From contig JALIGW010000059.1 of the NCBI GenBank assembly GCA_023053685.1, positions 2,799,501 through 2,863,500 on the forward strand: 64,000 nt of DNA, read 5' to 3'. Made by a program: the position numbers and the translations under genes. Shown here piece after piece: positions 53,562 through 63,181 of this stretch (position 1 is the stretch's first letter; each line of letters begins with the position of its first letter). The notes under the pieces were generated by a model that was not told the DNA's origin, did not search any database, and saw only the letters and a list, made by a program, of their open reading frames with translations. The DNA comes from Diadophis punctatus similis (lineage: Eukaryota; Chordata; Lepidosauria; Squamata; Dipsadidae).

Positions 53562-54958
53562 ATGGCAGAAGCAGAAAAATCTAAGAAAAAATGTAGACAA
53601 TATAGTTTGGAATATCTGAAGTATGGATTTATACCAGCACCATCAAACCAGCAGCTGCCACAGTGCCTACTATGTGAAAAAGTATTTTCTAATGAGGCAA
53701 TGAAGCCTTCCAGACTGAACAAACATTTCAAGAAGGCACATCCGGACAAGGCAGACAACAACCTAACTTTTTTTCAATCACTTCGTGACAAATTTCAAAA
53801 GCGCCCAATACTATCACGCATGTTTTACAATGCTTCCCAACAAAACACTGATGGTTTGCGTGCATCATACATTTCATTGCTGATTGCTAAGTCTGGAAAG
53901 CCACATACTATTGGTGAAGAACTCATCCTACCAGCCATTAGTGAGGTTCTGAGTACTGTTTTGTGTAAGTCACCACATGATATAATTAAGACAATTCCTC
54001 TCAGCAACAATTCAGTGCAAAGACGCATAGATGAAATGGCTGAGAATGTGGAAGATGTATTGTGCAGCATACTACGGACAACAGACTTTGCATTACAGCT
54101 GGATGAATCAACTTTGCCAGGCAATGAATCTTTGCTTCTTGCTTATGTGCGCTTTATTAAAGACGAAAGTTTGACTCAAGAGTTGTTATTTGCGAGGCAA
54201 CTAAAAACAGATACTAAAGGGGAGTCAATATTTCATGTTGTTGAGCAGTTTTTCAAAGACAAGGAAATTCCACTTACCAACATACTTGCTTGTGCAACTG
54301 GTGGAGCACCATCAATGACTGGTTGCTACCGTGGGTGTGTTGCTTACTTGAAAAAAGCAGTGCCAAATGTCTACCATTCACTCTGTCATTCATCGCCAAC
54401 ATCTGGTTGCAAAAAACCTCAGTGGTCGCTTACACAAGTCATTACACACTGTCATTACTGCAGTGAACAAAATTAAAGTACATGCTCTCAATGATCGACT
54501 ATTCCGAGAGCTCTGTGTTGAGAATGATGAAGATTTTGATCGTTTGCTGCTTCATACAGAAGTTCGTTGGCTATCAAAAGGCAACTGTGTGAGACGCTTT
54601 TACAATCTTTTTGACACTTGAGTTTTTTGAAGACAAGAATGCTTTGCTCAGTGATGAACTCAAAGAGATCAGGCATGACACTGCTTATTTATCAGAACTG
54701 TTTGCAAAGTTCAATGAAGTGAATTTGCAGTTGCAAGGAAATGAGGTCAATCTTATTAAGGCCAAATCTGTCATCTCTACGTTTATTTCAAAGTTAACTC
54801 TATTCAAGCGCAATATAGGCCGTCGCGAGCTATACCAATTTCTGAGCTTGTCTGAGCTAGAAGAGAGGTGGGATACAAGATGATGATCTGCAAGTTTTTT
54901 GTGACCATTTGGACATGCTACATAAAGATATGTCTGAGCGATATCAGGATCTTCTTTT
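53562..54958 (+). pseudogene. hAT transposase, N-terminal and catalytic part
   Basis: Starts MAEAEKSKKKCRQYSLEYLK and has a BED-type zinc finger QCLLCEKVF...RLNKHFKKAHP. Then come the hAT insertion-domain features RPILSRMFYN, FALQLDESTL (catalytic Asp context), LLAYVRFI, ACATGGAPSMTG and YHSLCH. The frame shifts near 54380 (continuing VIHRQHLVAKNLSGRLHKSL, HTEVRWLSKGNCVRRF), again near 54610 and before 54890. It reads up to MLHKDMSERYQDL at the L1. It is of the type related to domesticated ZBED5/FAM200-like genes, but the breaks argue for a dead transposon. Confidence 0.88.
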
Positions 54959-55125
54959 TTTTTTAAATTGAAAAAGTTTTATGCGTACAAAGTACAAACA
55001 TTTTTTGTTGTTTTCTCCCCCCTCCCCCCCATCACTCCCCCCCCAACTCCCCCTCCCCCCTCCCTGGACTTCCCAGAACATACACAGGTATAATATAGTT
55101 TACACAAATATAAAACTAAAATATA

Positions 55126-55422
55126 CTAGCAAATTATTAACTTCCAAATATCATAAAATCTTAACTCCTTATACTGTAAATTAAACAAAAAGTTAAATTG
55201 AAATATGTCCTTCACAATCTGTTTTGATCTTCTTAGTCTAATACTTGATTTAAATATGATCCGTCCATCTTCTCCATTATCGAGTATATCATTTAAATAG
55301 CCTTTAAAATGTTCTAAAATTTTTGCCCTTTCTGCCAAATACAATATTGATTTTAGATGAATCTTCCTCTTCCAATTTTGTACCACCAGCAACCTGGCCG
55401 CAATTGTTAAATTCAAAACCAA
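55126..55422 (-). pseudogene. L1 ORF2 C-terminal remnant
   Basis: LNLTIAARLLVVQNWKRK and LAERAKILEHFKGYLNDIL parallel the final 80 codons of the ORF2 at 35397-35660 (AARLLVAQYWKKEDIPTIEE, LAEMAKISSYLKDHSNE). Only this end is kept. Confidence 0.75.
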
Positions 55423-55539
55423 CTTAAACCATATCTAAAAATACTTAACAACTTCACATTCATTTAATCTCTGTTACATTAGATTGCAATCTATACTTAT
55501 TTCCACCCTATAATATAATTTTAATCTTATTCTCTACCA

Positions 55540-57585
55540 ATTTATTTATTTATTTATTTATTTATTTATTTGGTGTTTCTTATATGCCGCCCAACTCCCG
55601 GAGGACTCCGGGCGGCGTACAACAGAAAAAATACAAGAAACCAATATAAATAAGCATTAAAACAAATATAAAAATTAAAACCGTAATCTTAAAAGCATCT
55701 AATATCCATTCAACTTCATACATACTTGGGGGTGAGCTCAAATGGATTACGCTCTACCCCCTGCCTGCACGAAAAGCCATGTCTTAACAGCTTTCCGGAA
55801 GGCCAGCAGGGTGGGGATAGTTCGGGTCTCTGGGGGAAGTTGGTTCCAGAGCACGGGGCCTGCCACAGAAAAGGCTCTCCCCCTAGGGCCCGCCAGGCGA
55901 CATTGCTTAGCCGATGGGACCTGGAGGAGGCCAACTCTGTGGGCCCTAACCGGTCGGAGGGAAGTGTGAGGCAGAATGCGGTCCCGGAGATAACCTGGTC
56001 CTAAGCCATGAAGGGCTTTAAAGATGGTGATCAACACCTTGAATTGGACCCGGAGACCGATGGGCAACCAATGCAGCTGGCGGAGTACAGGTGTCACGTG
56101 GGTGTACCTTGGCACACCCACCACAGCACGCGCAGCCGCATTTTGCACCAGCTGAAGTCTCCGGATACTCTTCAAGGGTAGCCCCATGTAGAGCGCGTTG
56201 CAGTAGTCCAGGCGCGAGGTGACAAGGGCATGAGTGACCGTGAGTAGAGCCTCCTTCTCCAAGTATGGCCGCAACTGGTGCACCAGGCGAACCTGTGCAA
56301 AGGCCCCCCTAGCCACAGCGGAGAGATGGTGATCCAATTTTAGCTGTGGATCTAGGAGGACCCCCAAGTTGCGAGCCTGATCTGAGGGAGTCAGTTTCGC
56401 TCCCTCGAACGTCAAGGAGGGACAATTGTCATGGTCCTTAGGAGGCAATATCCAAAGCCACTCAGTCTTGTCGGGATTAAGTCTGAGTCTGTTCCTCCCC
56501 ATCCAGATCCTAACGTCGTCCAGGCACCGGCACATTACATCAACTGCCTCCCTGAAGTCAGACGGGGTGGTGATGTACAGCTGGGTGTCATCAGCGTACT
56601 GGTGGAAACGCACCCCATGTCTGCGGATGATCTCACCCAGCGGTTTCATGTAAATGTTAAACAGGATGGGCGAGAGAACCGACCCCTGAGGCACCCCACA
56701 TGATAGGGGCCTAGGGGACGATCTCTGCCCTCCTGTTAACACCGACTGCATCCTGTCGGTGAGATAAGAGGAGAACCACCGTAAAACAGTGCCTCCCACC
56801 CCCAACTCACCGAGACGATGCAGAAGGATACCATGGTCGATGGTATCGAACGCCGCTGAGAGGTCAAGTAGCACCAGGATGGAGGAATTATCCCCATCCC
56901 GGGCCCGCCAGAGATCATCCATCAGAGCGACCAAGGCAGTTTCTGTACTGTGGCCGCGCCTGAAACCCGACTGATAAGGATCTAGATGATCTGTTTCATC
57001 CAGAAGCTGCAGAAGCTGAGTAACCACCACCTTCTACACAACTTTCCCCAGAAAGGGCAAGTTGGAGACAGGATGATAGTTCTTCAAATCAGCTGGATCC
57101 AGGGAAGGCTTCTTCAGGAGGGGTCTCACCACCGCAGCTTTTAACGACTGCGGTACGGATCCCTCCCTCAAAGAAGCGGTGACCACCGCCTGGATCCAGC
57201 CGCATGCCACCTCTCTGCTGGCCGAGACCAACCAGGAGGGACACGGGTCCAATAAACAGGTGGAGGTACCCATCGCCCCCACAGCTCTGTCCACATCTTC
57301 GGGAGAAACAGGCCCAAACTCTTCCCATAATGGTGGACTAAGACTAGCCCCTGTCAACTCTATGGACTCTGCCCAGCTAGAGTCCAGGTTCGACCGAATC
57401 TGAGCGACTTTATCCATCAGAAACTCAGCGAATTCCTCAGCTCTGCCTTGTAAGTGTTCCTCGCTCCCCCCTTTAGCAAGGAGGGAGCGAGTCACCCTAA
57501 ACAAGGCGGCTGGGCGAGAATCTGCGGACGCAATAAGAGCGGAAAAATAAGATCGTTTTGCCGCCCTTATCGCCACTAAATTTAG
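55540..57585 (-). mobile_element. 5'-truncated CR1/L2-type LINE inside the L1
   Basis: Same family as the LINE at 30150-45200: (TTTA)n tail at 55540-55570, the GGGCGGC hairpin-like 3' end, and coding from 57576 down to 55747. It is truncated at the equivalent of TTTAGTGGCGATAAGG. The flanks (55440-55539 and 57586-57780) are similar AT-rich L1 sequence. Confidence 0.88.
55747..57576 (-). pseudogene. CR1/L2 LINE reverse transcriptase, one nonsense codon
   Basis: About 610 codons in one frame: ALIASADSRPAALFRVTRSL, LLKKPSLDPADLKNYHPVSN, QSGFRRGHSTETALVAL, LDLSAAFDTIDHGILLHRL, GVPQGSVLSPILFNIY, HQYADDTQLYI and ALVTSRLDYCNALYMGLP, ending TWLFVQAGGRA. A single TAG (57031-57033) after FLGKVV interrupts it. 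There is no endonuclease because of the truncation. It is the best preserved CR1/L2 protein in the window. Confidence 0.9.
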
Positions 57586-57781
57586 TCTCTATTACATTAC
57601 ATTACCTTCTATACTTATTCCCCAAGCTGTAATATTAATTTAATCTTGTTATTTAAAACCAATTTAATCTCTATTACATCACTTTACCTTCTATAATTAA
57701 TCCCCATAGATAATCTTGTAATCTGATTCCTCTAACCTTATACAACCTCATATATACATTTAAGCTTTATTCTTATTTATT

Positions 57782-59005
57782 TTACCTTATCCTACTATTA
57801 CTAAAACATCCATTTTTAATTCCTCTCGCTTTCAAATCTGCAGCCTCCAATATTTCTTTAAGTTGGCATCTGAAAATATGTCGATTTAATTTTGCTTCAC
57901 TTCGAGGAGTTGAGGACTGAAGTAGATAATTTGATTCTTCTTCACTTTCGACAATTACTTCTCTAATCTGTCTTAAGTCCTTTGTTTCTTCTTGACTATT
58001 CAGAGTTCCTTTCTGTTGTACAATACACAAATCTTCTTTTCCCTCTTTTTTAACTTCTTCATTTCCTTTGTCTTCTGGTGGTTTTGGTCTCCCCACCTTT
58101 AACACGTTGGCAAAAAAATCTTTTGCTTTACAAATCATATTGAGTCTGTATCTTTCTCCCCTATAAGTAACCGATAGTCCAGCTGGGATTCCCCATGTGT
58201 ATCTTATCTGTTGCTTTTTCAATTCTGCCACCAGAAAGGTATAATCTTTACGTGCTTTCAGTATTTTTGGATGAATTTCCTTAAATGTCAAAACCTCTTG
58301 TTCTTCCACCTTAAGTTTATTTTTATAAGTCGCCTGTAAGATTCAATTTCGCAATGTCTTTGTAGTAAAATATATTACAATGTCTCTTGGCAAATGATTT
58401 TGTCTGGCAAACCAGGAATTGACACGGTATACTTTTTCAATCTGCCAGCCCAATTCCGCTTTTGTTTCCCCCAAAATCTGCACCAATGCATCCAAATTTT
58501 TTTCCTTTAAATTCTCTTGTTCGTTTTCTTTTACCCCTCTTAGCCGTAAAGCAAATTCCATATCCTTATACTGGATCATCGTTAGTTCTGCCTCAGTTCC
58601 TTCAATTTTATTCTGAATCTCAGTTACTTTTTCACCCAAAGTCACCGTAGTCTGTTTAATTTCAGCCACATCTTGTTCCAATAATTCCATGTTAACTGCC
58701 ACAGCTTTAAATACAGATTCCACATTGTCTCTGGTTTGTTGAGTCTGAGATGAAAACTCCTCTGAGACAGCTTGTATTTTTCCATTAATTTCAGTAAATT
58801 TTCCATTGATTCCTTTAATTTTTTTATTAACTACTGAAGCAATTTCTTTCTGCATATCTTTCATGGCTTGCTGCCACTTTTCAAATGTAAAAGTCTGTGT
58901 TGGGGGGGCAAAATCTTGCAGATTAACAATATGAGTAGGGAGACTTTCAACTCTTCCTATTCCTTTAAAAGGAACAGTTTTTGCCAGTTTTAAAGACATC
59001 TTCAA
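57782..59005 (-). pseudogene. L1 ORF1 with one in-frame TGA
   Basis: About 408 codons in one frame: leader with PFKGIGRVESLPTHIVNLQD, a coiled coil (INGKIQAVSEEFSSQTQQTR, LEQDVAEIKQTTVTLGEKV), the RRM-like domain (MEFALRLRGVKENEQENLKE ... LPRDIVIYFTTKTLRN) where TGA intervenes (58343-58345), then the C-terminal domain (ARKDYTFLVAELKKQQIRYT, ERYRLNMICKAKDFF). It is a close relative of the ORF1 at 39124-40389. Confidence 0.88.
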
Positions 59006-59586
59006 TTTATATTAATTCTTGTATATTTATTAAAAAACCAAAAAACAAAGTTCATCAAGGTAAAGAGTAAAAAATAAGAAAGATTTCTTACAAGCGTCTA
59101 TTAGGAAACAGAACTCTCACTAGCTTTCAGTAGCTTTCACTTTCTCCACGCCCTTCCGGTGGCTCCGCGAGCTTCGTTGGACGCTGTTTATGGGCGTCCG
59201 ATCCCAGGTTCCGTAAAAGCCGCCGGATAAGCCACATCAGCTGTCTGGCGGCTTGGAAACTCCCGTCCCGGGCAAAGGGAGGGGAGAAGAGCAGATGGGC
59301 CGAGGTAGAGCCCCCCCTAGCACCCCAGAAGAAGCTCTAGGGTGCGAAGGGTGAGGGCTCCCTAGAAGCCTGTCAACAGCTCCGGACCTGGAATGCCTCC
59401 GCTTCTTTTTAGCGGAGCAAGAAGCCGCAACCATCTCTGCTTGAAACAAATGGATTTTAATATTTTAAACAAAGTAGCAGACGGAATATACCAGGAGAAC
59501 TTAACTGCAAGTATTTTAACTTAACTCCGGTGGTTTTTTTTGGATTTTCTGGAAGTAACAAAGTAGCTAAAGATGGCGCTTGGAAT

Positions 59587-59979
59587 TATCAGGATCTTCT
59601 TTTGATGGAAATTCCAGATTGGGTGATAAATCCATTTTCAGATACTGAGGAAGATGGGGTAGTGGAGGAACAACTAATAGAGCTGCAAAATGACATTGAG
59701 CTGAAGCCAAAGTTTAAGAAATCGTACCAAGAGTTTTGGTTACAGAAGGAAATTTCTGATCGCTATCCTGCACTATGGACAGTGGTTAAGAAGCTCCTTG
59801 TTGCATTTCCAACATCATATTTGGTGGAACGTGGTTTCAGTGTGGTCATCCAACTTCTCTCCAAGCAAAGAAATTGACTCCAGATTACTGAACGTGGTGA
59901 TTTAAGACTCCTGCTAAGTGACTTAAAACCAGACATTGGGAAACTGGTATCACTTCATCAAGCCCATCCATCATATTAA
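59587..59979 (+). pseudogene. hAT transposase C-terminal (dimerisation) part
   Basis: Continues the frame lost at 54958: YQDLLLMEIPDWVINPF, then the hAT C-terminal block FWLQKEISDRYPALWTVVKK and FPTSYLVERGFSV. A TGA at 59876-59878 precedes ITERGDLRLLLSDLKPDIGK and the natural-looking end HPSY. Codons before 59587 in the same frame are L1 5' sequence. Confidence 0.85.
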
Positions 59980-60337
59980 GAATTTACTGAACAGTGAAGT
60001 AGTTACTAAATTTTACTGAGTTTACTACGTTATTTATTTATTTATTTATTTAAAAATTAAGATATCCAGACCAGCTTTCTGCCTTTACATTCAAGCAAAG
60101 CCTCCAAATCAGTTTTTTAGTTCTTTCTTTGTTCCTTTTGGCTACACCCGCCTTCTTCACCGCTGCTCTTCCGGGGGTGGAAGGAAAAACCCAATTCCAC
60201 CTCCTCTATTTAGCCACAATTTTCTCTTCCGCTATTCCCTGGGGATCCAAAAGAAAAAAAATAGTTCTTATAAAAAAAAGTTTTCTCAGCTAATAGCCTG
60301 AAATAGCTTCCCCAGTTATTTTTTTTAACAAAGTTAT
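59980..60337. other. Unclassified DNA after the hAT
   Basis: Contains (TTAT)n at about 60030-60053 and a GC-rich stretch near 60140-60190. No hAT right end and no ORF seen. Confidence 0.4.
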
Positions 60338-60754
60338 TGTCAGGCCGAAGCCATTTTGTTTGGGATCTTTGGCCTGCCACACTCTATACTATTCTATTAT
60401 GCATTTTCTATTGTGGGAAAATGGGAGGGGGGATGGTATGAAGTTGTTAGTATGTAGCCATAACAAATTCCTTCTAGAAAGCCAAGGTCATCCTTTGTCT
60501 CTGCACCTCTGCACCTGCACGGAAGGAGATGGGTGGACTCTGCCAGCATGGCAATTGAAGATTGGACAACGTGATGGATTTGTGGGTGTGGGGACAAGGA
60601 CTTGAACTTACAACTGGGTGGTGAAACCCGGGGGGACTTCAGATTTGGGTTTCACCCAGATGTACCAACATGGCTCTGTTAATAAATTGGAACTTTGAGG
60701 AATACTTTGCTTCGGACTCTGATTTAGTTTTGGATGCTATTTGGAACCCTGACA
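60338..60754 (+). mobile_element. Solo LTR with 5-bp target duplication
   Basis: TGTCAGGCCGAAGCC...GGAACCCTGACA. The left flank is GTTAT (60333-60337). The right flank reads GTTA and is then split by the TA-element; removing that element restores GTTAT. It is related to the LTR ending at 63066 (shared CCAAGGTCATCC, AATAAATTGGAACTTTG, TTGGAACCCTGACA). Confidence 0.85.
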
Positions 60755-60758
60755 GTTA

Positions 60759-61680
60759 CCGTATTTTTCGGAGTATAAGATGCACCGGAGTATAAGACGC
60801 ACCTTAGTTTTGGGGGAGGAAAACAAGGGGGGAAAATCTACCTCTGCCTCCCAGCAATTTGCCTCCCAGCAAACAGCACAGATGATATACACTGTTTGCT
60901 GTGTATTTCTGTGCATGTGTGCCTGACCCATAGAAATAGCAAAGAATTGGAGAAATGTATATTATGGCAGTATATTAATGCCAGAAAGTTTTCTTAAATG
61001 TAGTCACACTAACTCCTCCCAATTATTTAAATAGATCTACTCCAAACATGACTAAGTCAGGGTTTAACTCAGCTGCCTTATCTTAATACTAAACAGGACA
61101 CTCTTACATTTCAGATTATACTTGTACAGATGCTGTTAAAATTGATGTGGCTTTCTTGAAGTATACATTATTCTCTGCTATTTAAAAGAAGATACAATAG
61201 CACTGGGCCTCTTCAGATCAAGCATTTATTTTAAAAAGCTTCTTCATTTTGTTAACTTGTCTAGAACAATAATAAAGCAGTCTTTAAAAAAATAAGTCTA
61301 ATAATTTGAACATTCTATAGACATTTATGGTTATTGACTTACCTCCTTGCATCCAGTTTCAGCAGTCTGATTAGCACAAGAAAATAAAATTCTGCCTCTC
61401 CCTCCCAGCAATTTGCCTCCTTGCAGTTTTAGTTTCACTTTCATTTTAGCACGTGGGCCTGCATGCAAGCCTCAATCAGCTGCTGGTCAGGAGGCCGATA
61501 ATCAGTTGCTTGTGCTAATCAGGCTCTGCGCTGTTTGCTGCAAGGAGGTAAATTGTTGGGAGGCAGAGGCCAAAGGGTGGGGGTGGCTGGGTGGGGCTAC
61601 ATTCGGTGTATAAGATGCACCCAAGTTTTCACCCTCTTTTGGGGGGTAAAAAGGTGCGTCTTATACTCCGAAAAATACGG
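60759..61680. mobile_element. DNA transposon with CCGTATTTTTCGGAGTATAAG ends
   Basis: Inverted ends CCGTATTTTTCGGAGTATAA and TTATACTCCGAAAAATACGG are flanked by TA dinucleotides (60757-60758 and 61681-61682). 922 bp with no ORF; the interior repeats CCTCCCAGCAATTTGCCTCC. The TA duplication suggests a Tc1/mariner-like or related transposase. Non-autonomous. Confidence 0.85.
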
Positions 61681-61748
61681 TATATCACAAGACAATGTAG
61701 GGGACTTCTTAAGAGATGAAACTATAAATCTTCGTTTGATTTTACCTG

Positions 61749-62141
61749 CAGGTAGTCCTCAACTTACGACCACAATTGAGCCCCAAATTTCTGTTGCTAA
61801 GTGAGACATTTGTTAAGAGTTTTGCCCCATGTTACGACCTTTCTCACCACTGTTATTAAGTGAATCAGTGTAGTTGTTAAGTTAGTAACACGGTTGTTAA
61901 GTGAATCTGGCTTCTCCATTGACATGCTTGTCAGAAGGTCACAAAAGGTGATCATGTCACTCTGGGGCACTCCAATTGTCATAAATATGAACCAGTTGCC
62001 AGGCTTCTGAATTTTGATCACGTGACCATGGGGATGCTGCAATGGTAATAAATGTGAAAAAAGGTCCTAAGTCACTTTTTTCAGTGTCATTGTTACTTCG
62101 AACAGTCACTAAATGAGCTGTTGTAAGTCGAGGACTACTTG
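61749..62141. mobile_element. DNA-transposon-like repeat, copy 2 of the AGTCCT family
   Basis: Better preserved than 25032-25394: ends CAGGTAGTCCTCAACTTACG and GTAAGTCGAGGACTACTTG are inverted repeats with few mismatches. Non-coding. 62142-62333 is unclassified. Confidence 0.8.
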
Positions 62142-62333
62142 TACTATTGATTGACTAGATTTTTTTTTTGCAAGCCACTTGTTCTCGGCCTCAGTACCTT
62201 TACTAATTAGATCACAAGCGTAAAGATTCTTATAATAATAAAGCTGTTTGTATGCCTGAAAGGACTATACAAGAAGGTATGTACTGCTCAGTTCATGCAA
62301 CATGGATGTTATAGTGTCCATGAGGGGCATGTA

Positions 62334-62750
62334 CAGGTGAAACTCGAAAAATTAGAATATCATGCAAAAGTTCATTTATTTCAGTAATGCAACTTAAAAG
62401 GTGAAACTAATATATGAGAGAGACTCATTACATGCAAAGCAAGATAGTTCAAGCCATGATTTGTCATAATTGTGATGATTATGGCTTACAGCTCATGAAA
62501 ACCCCAAATCCACAATCTCAGAAAATTAGAATATTGTGAAAAGGTGCAATATTCCAGGCTCAAAGTGTCCCACTCTAATCAGCTAATTAAGCCATAACAC
62601 CTGCAAAGGGTTCCTGAGCCTTTAAATGGTCTCTCAGTCTGGTTCAGTAGGAATCACAATCATGGGAAAGACTGCTAACCTGACAGTTGTGCAGAAAACC
62701 ATCTGTCAAAGCATCGTTTGACACCATTCTACATAGAAGAACGTTCTACA
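62334..62750 (+). mobile_element. Tc1-like transposon, 5' part
   Basis: After a TA comes CAGGTGAAACTCGAAAAATTAGAATATC, a Tc1 family end I recognise from fish and amphibian genomes. A directly related internal repeat (CTCAGAAAATTAGAATATTG at 62518) marks the inner transposase-binding site. The start of a transposase reads MGKTANLTVVQKTI at 62661, after which the frame is lost and LTR sequence takes over. No right end is present. Confidence 0.8.
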
Positions 62751-62754
62751 GAGA

Positions 62755-63066
62755 AATGGGGAGGGGGAAACCAGGGAGCGTGAGAAGCGGCAGATAGCAC
62801 ATTCTTCGTGGCTTCTCCAAGGTCATCCTTGTCCAGCACCTGCAAGGAGGGGTTGCCACGCTGGCAGAAGCTTAGTGGGCAATGTGACCCGAATTGGGGT
62901 GGGGAACAAGGAGTGGCTGTTTCCTATTGAAAGGGAACTTGGGAAACAAATTAGATTTGGGTTTTCCTTTGAGTTGCCAACATGGTGCCTGCAATAAATT
63001 GGAACTTTGGTGAACCTTTTGCCTTGGACTCTGATTTCTGCTCGGTTACTATTTGGAACCCTGACA
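62755..63066 (+). repeat. 5' LTR (partly decayed) of an LTR retroelement
   Basis: Aligns with the second half of the solo LTR at 60338-60754 and ends CTATTTGGAACCCTGACA. AATAAA lies at about 62993. The left part is too diverged to fix the boundary. Confidence 0.7.
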
Positions 63067-63181
63067 TTAACCCAAATCTCTTTTAAAAACTCTACCCAGC
63101 TACCCCTTTCCTGGGGCACTGGTTGGGGTCCTGAGCCCCAGTTCCGACCCAAAGCCGGGCAGTACAGAAGACTCAGGGAAG

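Larger units (their letters stand above)
54959..59586 (-). mobile_element. L1 lacking most of ORF2, inserted in the hAT transposase
   Basis: A 17-bp duplication TATCAGGATCTTCTTTT flanks it (54942-54958 and 59587-59603). It has a 5' region (59006-59586), ORF1 (59005-57782), then a long non-coding AT-rich stretch, only the last part of ORF2 (55126-55422), the C-rich 3' UTR tract and a poly(A) run at 54959-54964. Endonuclease and RT are absent. A CR1/L2 LINE (about 55540-57585) is inserted in the middle. Confidence 0.9.
53148..59979 (+). mobile_element. Formerly autonomous hAT transposon split by an L1
   Basis: The left terminal repeat begins CAGTGGTTCCCAAAGTGGGC (53148), a hAT-type end; the preceding octamer is CCCTAAGG. 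Transposase coding follows from 53562, is interrupted at 54958 by an L1 and resumes at 59587 to the stop at 59977-59979. I could not find the matching right terminal repeat before 60337, so the 3' end is lost or decayed. The (TTAT)n at 60030-60053 may mark a break. Confidence 0.82.

Noticed and set aside
53562..54476. Domesticated ZBED-type host gene
   Set aside because: Terminal repeat, frameshifts, an internal stop and an L1 insertion show a dead transposon rather than a maintained gene.
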